This document shows positions 1 through 5,235 of a DNA stretch of 6,725 bases, piece by piece; position 1 is the first letter of the stretch, and each line of letters starts with the position of its first letter. The stretch lies in assembly GCA_022739095.1 (NCBI GenBank), contig JAIJEI010000114.1:1-6725 (forward strand). Reading direction: 5' to 3'. Source of the stretch: Bifidobacterium sp. (GTDB taxonomy: Bacteria; Actinomycetota; Actinomycetes; Actinomycetales; Bifidobacteriaceae). The notes beneath the pieces were generated by a model, which was given only the letters and a program-made list of their open reading frames with translations, was not told the origin of the DNA and searched no databases. A program made the position numbers and the translations under genes.

Positions 1-462
1 GGCGACCAGTTCATCACCGAGCCGGATTTGAGTTCCAGCTCGCAGTTGTTTAACGAGGAGCTGAACCATTGGATCGCCACGCTTACGCCCGAACAGCGCG
101 AGCGTGCGGTGGACTCGCTGTTCACCGTGCTACACGCCAATGGCGCCACCAGTTTCAGCGAGGTGATGAGCAACTTCCCCGTTTCGATTCCGGCGATGCT
201 CGGCGCGTACATAGGGCTGACCCCCGCAGACCGGCGTCATTTGGTTGAGGCCCTGGCGATACTGTTCAAGGCGTCCACAGCCAAACGCAGGCCGACACCC
301 GCCCCGGCTTCCGCATCAAGTTCTGCGACCGCCAAGGCAACAGCCGAGACCCCAGCAGGAACTGCGGCAGGAGCGGATAGCGCGGCCCCGGCCAACGCCG
401 ATGCCAATACCGATACCGCAGCTTCGCCCTCAGCTGAGGACACAACTGAAATCACCGATTAG
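1..462 (+). CDS. DUF2974 (Mbeg1-like) protein, C-terminal part
   Basis: The frame is open from the first base of the window, so this is the 3' end of a longer gene; the first possible start inside it, a TTG at 28, is probably an ordinary Leu codon. About 153 residues are visible. The first ~95 form a helical segment containing LSSSSQLFNEELNHWIATL, TPEQRERAVDSLFTVLHANGA and LTPADRRHLVEAL, which resembles the C-terminal tail of Mbeg1-like/DUF2974 proteins, a family related to alpha/beta-hydrolases. The hydrolase-like core and any catalytic residues lie upstream of the window. The last ~57 residues are a low-complexity Ala/Thr/Ser/Pro tail ending in an acidic stretch, probably disordered. The gene ends with TAG at 460-462, and no terminator follows. 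The reading frame is firm; the family assignment rests on remembered pattern similarity, and the function is unknown. Confidence 0.6.
   Translation, partial: GDQFITEPDLSSSSQLFNEELNHWIATLTPEQRERAVDSLFTVLHANGATSFSEVMSNFPVSIPAMLGAYIGLTPADRRHLVEALAILFKASTAKRRPTPAPASASSSATAKATAETPAGTAAGADSAAPANADANTDTAASPSAEDTTEITD
391..414 (+). repeat. 12-bp tandem repeat in the disordered tail
   Basis: GCCAACGCCGAT is followed directly by GCCAATACCGAT (10 of 12 bases match), encoding NAD-like and NTD-like units in the Ala-rich tail of the DUF2974 protein. The unit is a multiple of 3, so gain or loss would keep the frame. It probably reflects simple slippage in a low-complexity tail. Confidence 0.5.
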
Positions 463-466
463 CTCA

Positions 467-495
467 TAGACATGTCCACAAATAATAGTTATACT
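467..495 (+). promoter_or_regulatory. sigma70-type promoter of the tetR-family gene
   Basis: TAGACA at 467-472 (5 of 6 with TTGACA) and TATACT at 490-495 (5 of 6 with TATAAT) are separated by exactly 17 bases. The predicted transcription start is near 502, giving a leader of about 50 bases before the regulator's ATG at 553. It begins just 4 bases after the stop codon of the upstream gene, so the regulator should have its own transcript. This is a pattern match only. Confidence 0.6.
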
Positions 496-510
496 GCCCA
501 ATAAGTTATT
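482..510. promoter_or_regulatory. two AT-rich palindromes over the tetR promoter (possible operators)
   Basis: ATAATAGTTAT at 482-492 has 4-bp arms around TAG. AATAAGTTATT at 500-510 is a perfect 5-bp-arm palindrome around a single G. Their centres (487 and 505) are 18 bp apart, and they flank or overlap the -10 box and the predicted start site. That is where a TetR-family autorepressor would be expected to bind. The AT-rich block also stands out in a GC-rich genome. Binding by this regulator is inference; AT-rich promoter DNA forms such short palindromes easily. Confidence 0.35.
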
Positions 511-552
511 AGACAGCGTGACCATATCGCGCTGGTGCATCAGGAGGAAGAG

Positions 553-1284
553 ATGCCACGCCCACGCCATGATTCCGAGGTGCTGCCCGCCAAAGAACGC
601 CTTGAGAACGCTTTCTGGGAATTGCTTGCCGACCGCGACTATCGCAAGATCACCGTTACCGACGTGGTGCGTGAGGCTGGCGTGAACCGTAATTCGTTCT
701 ACTATCACTTCTCCAGTCTGCCCGAATTGGCCGATTCAGCCATCCTGCATCAGGTCGAATCGATTCCGATCGACCGCACCCCCGACCCGAACGGCAATCC
801 CGGAGAACAGTGGCGAGACCGCGTCACCGCCACGCTCTCCGACCCGGAGCAGCGGCAGCGCCTCGACCGCCTGGCCCTGTTGGCCGGCCCGCACAGCACG
901 CTTGAACTGACCGAATCGCTGCGCGGCTTCTGCCGTCTGCAAATGCTCAGCACATTGCAACGTGACCCCAAGAACCTTGATCTGAAAACCGATCTCATGG
1001 TCGAGTTCACCGTGGGCGGCATGCTCGCCGTGCTGCATCGTTGGCCCGAATTGAGCGACACCATCGCAATCAAAGACCTGCTTAAGGAAGATGTGGCCGT
1101 GCTGGCCATGGGTATATACCTGGCCATGAGCCAAAAAGACATGCTCAATTACTGGAATCGCATCTTCGTGCACAATGCGCAGGATTCGGCCGTCCCCGAC
1201 ATGCCGGCCGCCGCCACGCATGCCGCACCATCCCCCATCTCACCGTCGAACGGTCCCGCAGGATTCCCCGGGTACACCGCTTGA
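553..1284 (+). CDS. TetR/AcrR-family transcriptional regulator
   Basis: A 243-residue protein. An N-terminal TetR-type helix-turn-helix lies at about residues 14-60 and contains the family pattern ITVTDVVREAGVNRNSFYYHF (residues 33-53). The rest is a divergent helical domain, as expected for ligand binding and dimerisation, followed by a Pro/Ala/Ser-rich tail from about residue 212 that is probably disordered and unusual for the family. The ATG at 553 is preferred because AGGAGG at 542-547 lies 5 bases upstream; the in-frame GTG at 535 would place this site inside the gene. A good promoter and two palindromes lie upstream, suggesting autoregulation. The neighbouring aspA starts 117 bases downstream on the same strand, so it may be co-transcribed or controlled by this protein, but nothing in the sequence proves that. 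The ligand is unknown. The family call is secure. Confidence 0.9.
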   Translation: MPRPRHDSEVLPAKERLENAFWELLADRDYRKITVTDVVREAGVNRNSFYYHFSSLPELADSAILHQVESIPIDRTPDPNGNPGEQWRDRVTATLSDPEQRQRLDRLALLAGPHSTLELTESLRGFCRLQMLSTLQRDPKNLDLKTDLMVEFTVGGMLAVLHRWPELSDTIAIKDLLKEDVAVLAMGIYLAMSQKDMLNYWNRIFVHNAQDSAVPDMPAAATHAAPSPISPSNGPAGFPGYTA

Positions 1285-1329
1285 CCGAAAACCAGCGAGT
1301 CTGGATTGTTTCCGCCGAATGAACCCTGC

Positions 1330-1343
1330 GTGAGGTTTCTCAC
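1330..1343. promoter_or_regulatory. palindrome upstream of aspA (possible operator)
   Basis: GTGAGGTTTCTCAC has 5-bp perfect arms (GTGAG/CTCAC) around GTTT, centred about 65 bases before the aspA start in the 117-base gap after the regulator gene. I could not find a convincing -35/-10 pair next to it. It differs in sequence from the AT-rich palindromes at the tetR promoter, so if it is an operator it need not be for the same protein. Confidence 0.2.
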
Positions 1344-1401
1344 AAGACACAATCGGCCTCTCATGCTGGCGTTTCCAGCCCACGCACAGGAAGATGGAAG
1401 C

Positions 1402-2835
1402 ATGAGCGAAACATCGAACAAGACCCGTCTGGAACATGACTGCATCGGCACCATGGAGGTGCCGGCGAACGTTTACTGGGGCATTCACACCCAGCGCGCT
1501 ATCGGCAACTTCCCGGTCTCCGGCATCACCGATAGCCAACATCCCGAGCTGATTCGCGCCTATGCCACGGTCAAGCGCGCCTGCGCCATCGCCAATGAGG
1601 AATTAGGCCTGATCGACCCGGCCAAGGCCGAGGCCATTCGCGCCGCCTGCCTGGAAATCGAGGCCGGCAAACTGGCCAATCAGTTCCCGGTCGATGTGAT
1701 GCAGGGCGGTGCCGGCACCTCGTCGAACATGAACATGAACGAGGTAATCGCCAACCGTGCGCTGGAAATCGCCGGCCACCAGCGTGGCGATTACACGTAT
1801 ATCCATCCGAACGACGACGTCAACGAGTCGCAGTCCACGAACGACACCTACCCGGCCGCCTGCAAACTCGCACTTATCGACGCGATCGGGCCACTCGCCG
1901 AGTCCACCAAGAAACTCGCCAAGACCTTCCACGATCTGGCCGACAAACATATCAACGACGTGACGATTGGCCGCACGCAGCTGCAGGACGCCGTACCAAT
2001 GACCTACGGTCAGGAATTCCATGCGTTTGCCACGCTGTTGAAGTCCGATTTGGCCGCATTCGATCGTGTGGTGCCGCTGCTGGCCCAGCTCAACCTCGGC
2101 GCCACCGCCATCGGCACCGGCATTTGCGCGGATCTGCGATTCCGCAAGTCCGCTATCAAGCATCTGGCGCAAATCACCGGCTTGCCGGTCACCGCCGCGC
2201 CCGATCCGGTGGCCGCCATGACGGATATGGGCGCGTACGTGGCCACGTCGGCTGCCATCAAAAGCCTCGCCGTGCACCTGAAGAAGGCCGCCGACGATTT
2301 GCGACTGCTCAATTCCGGGCCACGCTGCGGTTTCAACGACATCAACGTGCCGGCTCGCCAGGCCGGATCGTCGATCATGCCCGCCAAGGTGAACCCGGTG
2401 ATTCCCGAGTGCGTCAACCAGTGCTGCTTCATGATCTTCGGCATGGACGTGACTGTGAACTGGGCTGTGGCCGAGGGGCAGTTGCAGCTGAACGCCTTCG
2501 ACCCGGTGATGGTGCATGAGCTGCTGACCGGTATGGCGTTGCTGACGCGCGCCATGGAGACGTTCCGCGTCAACTGCGTGGAAGGCATCGAGATCAACGC
2601 GGATCTGGGGCGTTCATATGCCCAGTCCTCACCGTCGATTTCCGCCGCGCTCAACCATTACATCGGCTACGAGCACGCGGCCGACATCGCCGCCGAAGCC
2701 GTGCACACCGGCCGTACCGTACGCGAGGTGGCCGGCGAACGCACCGACCTGCCCGCCGAGCAGTTGGACGAGATTCTCGATCCGATTCGTCTGGCCCGTG
2801 GCCTCGGCCAAACCTGCCGCGAGCACCAGGAGTAG
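1402..2835 (+). CDS. aspA: aspartate ammonia-lyase (aspartase)
   Basis: A 477-residue cytosolic enzyme, close to the 478 of E. coli AspA, converting L-aspartate to fumarate plus ammonia; the family works as a homotetramer. The fumarase/aspartase superfamily motifs occur in order: GTSSNMNMNEV (105-115), SQSTND (143-148), GRTQLQDA (190-197) and the signature GSSIMPAKVNP (322-332), whose second Ser is the usual catalytic base. Gln193 in GRTQLQDA favours aspartase, since class II fumarases have His there. The C-terminal part (ADLGRSYAQ, NHYIGYEHAADIA) also fits. The start at 1402 follows AGGAAG (1388-1393) with 8-base spacing; an upstream in-frame TTG at 1306 would add an unlikely tail. A 3-codon out-of-frame ATG at 1394 ends across the start codon. 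In an anaerobic fermenter the reaction could feed fumarate or release nitrogen. A strong hairpin at the stop codon suggests transcription ends here. Confidence 0.93.
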   Translation: MSETSNKTRLEHDCIGTMEVPANVYWGIHTQRAIGNFPVSGITDSQHPELIRAYATVKRACAIANEELGLIDPAKAEAIRAACLEIEAGKLANQFPVDVMQGGAGTSSNMNMNEVIANRALEIAGHQRGDYTYIHPNDDVNESQSTNDTYPAACKLALIDAIGPLAESTKKLAKTFHDLADKHINDVTIGRTQLQDAVPMTYGQEFHAFATLLKSDLAAFDRVVPLLAQLNLGATAIGTGICADLRFRKSAIKHLAQITGLPVTAAPDPVAAMTDMGAYVATSAAIKSLAVHLKKAADDLRLLNSGPRCGFNDINVPARQAGSSIMPAKVNPVIPECVNQCCFMIFGMDVTVNWAVAEGQLQLNAFDPVMVHELLTGMALLTRAMETFRVNCVEGIEINADLGRSYAQSSPSISAALNHYIGYEHAADIAAEAVHTGRTVREVAGERTDLPAEQLDEILDPIRLARGLGQTCREHQE

Positions 2836-2865
2836 CGGAATCGGCCGTAGGTCGATTCCGCTTTC
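2834..2865 (+). terminator. hairpin terminator of aspA, overlapping its stop codon
   Basis: AGCGGAATCG (2834-2843) and CGATTCCGCT (2853-2862) are perfect 10-bp arms. Inside them a G-T wobble and CC/GG (2844-2846 with 2850-2852) extend the stem to 13 pairs with a GTA loop. The left arm begins inside the TAG stop codon. The following run is short (TTTCT), so this is a strong stem with a weak U-tract; it could act as an intrinsic terminator or as a 3' end stabiliser. Confidence 0.65.
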
Positions 2866-2881
2866 TGCCACCCCGTCTCCA

Positions 2882-2909
2882 CGACTTCACCAGGAACGAC
2901 CGATACAGT
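2882..2909 (+). promoter_or_regulatory. possible leaderless promoter of the MscS-type gene
   Basis: TACAGT at 2904-2909 fits the actinobacterial -10 pattern TANNNT and ends 6 bases before the ATG at 2916, which would put the transcription start on or next to the start codon. A partial -35 (CGACTT, 2882-2887, with the GAC core) lies 16 bases upstream. No good Shine-Dalgarno is present near the ATG; only AGTAGG at 2907-2912, 3 bases away. Leaderless mRNAs are common in actinobacteria, but this site is a weak match. Confidence 0.3.
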
Positions 2910-2915
2910 AGGCGT

Positions 2916-3713
2916 ATGACTGAATATGCAGAAGACATCGCACGCTGGTTTCAGGTGAACGCTGGCAAACTCATCTGGCTGGCCATTGTATTGGCCGTCG
3001 TATTCGTGGCCGACCGCGCCATCAGCCGCGTGTTGCGCAAGATTCTGGACAATTCTCAGATTCCCAGCGCCTCGATTTTCGTGAATCTCACGCGCGTGAC
3101 CATCTGGGTCACCGGTGCGGCGATGGTACTGCAGCCCGTATTCGGTATCAATCCGACCACCTTGATCACCGCCCTTGGTGTTGGAGGTGTGGCGATCTCG
3201 CTGGGCCTGAAGGACACGATCGCCAATATCATCGGCGGCTTCGGCCTGATGCTGGGCCGCGTAATCCAACCCGGCGATCTGGTGACCATTCAAGGCGTCA
3301 CAGGTACCGTGCACGACATCACCTGGCGTCAGACCGTGGTGCGCACCCGTTCCGGAGACATGATGGTCATCCCCAATTCGGTACTCAATACCGCCGCCCT
3401 GACCAAGCTCACGCCGGCCAGCGAGGCCTTGGCCATGCTTGAATTCACGGCCAAGGCCTCCGGTGACCCGTCCGCCATCAGTCAGGATATTCTCGACCGC
3501 GTAACCAAAGCCACCGCCGACGTGGCACTGGAGGGCCAGCCACCGCTGGTCAAGTTCACCGGCTTCTCCCCTTACGGCATGACCGGCCAAGTGCTTGTGT
3601 TCGCGCGCGAGGGTGTGCTGCCTTTCACCATCAAAGATATGGCGGCGCGAGCCATCGCCGGCTCGGGCACCGAATACCTTGTTGAAGATGGCGGCTCGTC
3701 AGACAATCTGTGA
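2916..3713 (+). CDS. MscS-family small-conductance mechanosensitive channel
   Basis: A 265-residue inner-membrane protein, slightly shorter than E. coli MscS (286), expected to form a heptameric channel that opens under membrane tension and releases solutes on hypo-osmotic shock. Three membrane segments are visible: about 18-36, 55-76 and the Gly/Ala-rich pore helix 82-113, containing ITALGVGGVAISLGLKDTIA. The MscS beta domain follows, with IQPGDLVTIQGVTGTV (117-132) and the conserved VIPNS (151-155). A mixed alpha/beta C-terminal domain runs to the end (about 168-265). The N-terminus is short, so this is the minimal three-helix type without a sensor extension. The gene stands alone after the aspA terminator and converges on the CPBP gene 38 bases downstream, with no clear terminator between them. 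The family call is firm; ion selectivity is not shown. Confidence 0.92.
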   Translation: MTEYAEDIARWFQVNAGKLIWLAIVLAVVFVADRAISRVLRKILDNSQIPSASIFVNLTRVTIWVTGAAMVLQPVFGINPTTLITALGVGGVAISLGLKDTIANIIGGFGLMLGRVIQPGDLVTIQGVTGTVHDITWRQTVVRTRSGDMMVIPNSVLNTAALTKLTPASEALAMLEFTAKASGDPSAISQDILDRVTKATADVALEGQPPLVKFTGFSPYGMTGQVLVFAREGVLPFTIKDMAARAIAGSGTEYLVEDGGSSDNL

Positions 3714-3751
3714 TATCTCCCGGCTCACCTCTCTGGGTCCGGCTATGACAA

Positions 3752-4768
3752 TCATGCGAACAGCATCCAACCGGTAAGCATCACAGTCAGCAGTAGGTAC
3801 GCGATAACGCCGGGATTGGCATAGGCGGTGCGCATTTTAAGCCCCGCAGGCAACTCCTCTGGCGCAAGATAGAACTCCCAGTTCTTGCGCTTGGTGATAA
3901 GCAGCACGATACCGGCAATACAGAGGCCCAACATCACTGTGCCGTACAACATCATGATGCCCATGCCGCCCATGTTGCCGGTTTCAGCCATACGCATGAT
4001 TTCAGCCTCGCTGATTGTGCCGTCGAGGATGCGGGGATCGATCTGTTGTATCACCAATGGGGCGAGTACTGCCCCGTTCAGGTTGATCAGCATGTGCATA
4101 GCCACTGAATACCGCAGTCGGGAGGTGCGTGTGTATACATATCCGAACATCAGTCCTAGGCCAAAGGCGTAGAAGAACTGGAACACGTTCATATGGAATA
4201 GCGCGAACGCCAATGCGGAGAACATGATTGCGGTCTTTTCTCCGTACCGGCGCAGGCGGGAGATAATCTCCTTGCGGAAAATCCATTCTTCGCAAACCGG
4301 TGCCAACAGGCCTATGAACAATGCGTTCACCCGCCAGTCGCTGCCAAGAATCACGTCGTTGATGCGATTGGTGGCCTGACCATCAGTGGCTCCGGCAGAC
4401 AATATATTGCCAATCATATTGCCCAAAAACATTACTGGAATGCACATGACGAAAATCTGAATGAACTCCCCCGCCTTCATGGGGTACTGCCGGGTGTGAA
4501 TAACCGGTACGCGAGTGAAGGCCAACATACTCAGCGGCATGGCCACCACATACAGCGGCCCGGAGGAGGCGAGCAACACAGCCCAAGCGGGCACATCGGC
4601 GCCAAGCAGCGTTCGTAGTGCTTCAGTGGCCAGAATATTCAGTCCGATCCAGAACACCATCATAATGGCGAGTGCCACGCCGATTGTCGAAAACCGGCGA
4701 TGGGCCGTGAACCACCAATCGCGTGGAGATTGTTGCGGCTGCTGCGCCGGCGGCATTGGTTCGCTCAT
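3752..4768 (-). CDS. CPBP-family (CAAX protease/Abi) intramembrane metalloprotease
   Basis: A 338-residue polytopic membrane protein with a short Pro/Gln-rich cytosolic N-terminus (residues 1-17) and about eight hydrophobic segments. The three CPBP motifs are intact: EEWIFR with Glu160, Glu161 and Arg165; FALFH with His192; and HMLIN with His225 and Asn229. These are the residues predicted to form the active site of the Rce1/Abi type. A further hydrophobic pair (about 270-292 and 318-337) extends beyond the core. Family members cleave prenylated proteins, mature or give immunity to bacteriocins, or act in signalling; no bacteriocin gene is adjacent, so the substrate is unknown. The start at 4768 follows GGGAGA (4774-4779) with 5-base spacing. 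Base composition looks less GC-rich than the ABC genes: sample 60-base lines are about 45-58% versus 77%. No convincing promoter was found; the best is TTGATG/TGCAAT at 4871-4876 and 4848-4853. Confidence 0.88.
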   Translation of the reverse strand: MSEPMPPAQQPQQSPRDWWFTAHRRFSTIGVALAIMMVFWIGLNILATEALRTLLGADVPAWAVLLASSGPLYVVAMPLSMLAFTRVPVIHTRQYPMKAGEFIQIFVMCIPVMFLGNMIGNILSAGATDGQATNRINDVILGSDWRVNALFIGLLAPVCEEWIFRKEIISRLRRYGEKTAIMFSALAFALFHMNVFQFFYAFGLGLMFGYVYTRTSRLRYSVAMHMLINLNGAVLAPLVIQQIDPRILDGTISEAEIMRMAETGNMGGMGIMMLYGTVMLGLCIAGIVLLITKRKNWEFYLAPEELPAGLKMRTAYANPGVIAYLLLTVMLTGWMLFA

Positions 4769-4850
4769 ACTGATCTCCCATAGTTACTGGTCGCAAACGG
4801 ACCGATCACACGTGCAATACTCTTCAAGAATACGGCACGGCGTTTCGATT

Positions 4851-4913
4851 GCATTGGGAATGGGGAAAATCATCAATGGGCAAGGAATGATCTACGTCAA
4901 TCAATCCCAATGC
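4851..4913. repeat. 9-bp inverted repeat upstream of the CPBP gene
   Basis: GCATTGGGA (4851-4859) and TCCCAATGC (4905-4913) are perfect reverse complements separated by 45 bases. The span covers the region where a CPBP promoter should lie. It could be a looped operator pair or a weak RNA stem; the role is unknown. Confidence 0.4.
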
Positions 4914-4943
4914 CGAAAAAATCATCTACTCTGCAAGATTGCT

Positions 4944-4988
4944 GTGGGACGGCACGCGATTTTGCCCGATTTTTTCGCGGCGGCCCAC
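4944..4988. repeat. hairpin repeat unit A
   Basis: A 45-base imperfect palindrome. Its first 17 bases, GTGGGACGGCACGCGAT, are identical to those of unit B. Outer arms GTGGG/CCCAC pair perfectly, followed by two mismatches, then GCGA (4956-4959) with TCGC (4975-4978); AC at 4954-4955 is bulged. The loop holds a T6 run. Confidence 0.7.
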
Positions 4989-4992
4989 GCCG

Positions 4993-5035
4993 CTCCGTAT
5001 ATGACTGATGACGCTGCACGGAGAAATAGCGTCAT
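4993..5035. repeat. two interlocking inverted repeats
   Basis: ATGACGCT (5008-5015) pairs perfectly with AGCGTCAT (5028-5035), leaving a 12-base loop. Within that loop ACGGAG (5018-5023) is the exact reverse complement of CTCCGT (4993-4998). The two stems interlock, so in RNA they could form a pseudoknot. It sits between hairpin units A and C. Function unknown. Confidence 0.45.
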
Positions 5036-5059
5036 TGCAACGATTCCTCAATACATTCT

Positions 5060-5107
5060 GTGGGACGACACGAATGTACATCGTTTGACGTTCATGCCAT
5101 CCCGCAC
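5060..5107. repeat. hairpin repeat unit C (diverged)
   Basis: A 48-base relative of units A and B, beginning GTGGGACGACACGAA and ending ATCCCGCAC. The arms (5060-5077 with 5088-5107) pair along most of their length with two single-base bulges and several A-C mismatches, closing on a 10-base loop. It shares the GTGGGACG head and the spacing of A and B but differs inside. Confidence 0.55.
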
Positions 5108-5111
5108 CGGC

Positions 5112-5156
5112 GTGGGACGGCACGCGATAATCGCCCAAAAATCGCCGCCGTCCCAC
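5112..5156. repeat. hairpin repeat unit B
   Basis: A 45-base palindromic unit, the same length as unit A. GTGGGACGGC (5112-5121) pairs perfectly with GCCGTCCCAC (5147-5156). After a small internal loop, GCGAT (5124-5128) pairs with ATCGC (5141-5145), leaving a 12-base loop. It starts 4 bases after unit C ends. No T-run follows on either strand, so it is not a standard terminator. Confidence 0.7.
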
Positions 5157-5235
5157 ACATATCATTGCCGATAAGCCGTTCGACGATCATACAGTCACAA
5201 AACAGAACAGAACCGCACGATCATCGCAACGCCAT

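Larger units (their letters stand above)
4769..5235. other. 467-base gene-free region rich in inverted repeats
   Basis: This lies upstream of the CPBP gene and downstream of the ABC ATPase gene, both on the minus strand. I see no credible protein: open frames crossing it on either strand read through hairpin repeats and lack ribosome sites. It contains the CPBP ribosome site (4774-4779), a 9-bp inverted repeat (4851-4913), three related hairpin units, a compact double hairpin (4993-5035), and a direct repeat AAAATCATC (4866-4874 and 4918-4926). ACGATCAT occurs at 5183-5190 and again at 5217-5224. No clear terminator for the ABC operon is visible in 5165-5235. Confidence 0.7.

Noticed and set aside
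535..552. GTG start for the TetR regulator
   Set aside because: The AGGAGG at 542-547 would be inside the gene; it is ideally placed for the ATG at 553.
1306..1401. Upstream TTG start for aspA
   Set aside because: It adds a 32-residue tail absent from aspartases and lacks a ribosome site; the ATG at 1402 has one.
1394..1405. Three-codon upstream frame overlapping the aspA start (ATGGAAGCATGA)
   Set aside because: It would share the aspA ribosome site and is short enough to occur by chance; no evidence for a regulatory leader peptide.
1603..2517. 304-codon minus-strand frame opposite aspA
   Set aside because: It arises from codon bias of aspA; His/Gly/Val-rich composition with no motif.
2667..3590. 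307-codon minus-strand frame across the aspA end and the MscS-type gene
   Set aside because: It crosses a terminator and lies opposite two well supported genes; shadow.
4944..5156. CRISPR array
   Set aside because: Three units with unequal spacing (116 and 52 bases start to start), each a self-contained hairpin with diverged sequence; no regular spacers or cas genes.
5112..5156. Rho-independent terminator for the ABC operon
   Set aside because: The stem is strong, but no T-run follows on the minus strand (GCCGG follows), and related units occur twice more in the same gap.
4515..5174. Plus-strand open frame of 219 codons through the CPBP gene and the gap
   Set aside because: It runs antisense to the CPBP protease and then through palindromic repeats; no ribosome site and no family resemblance.
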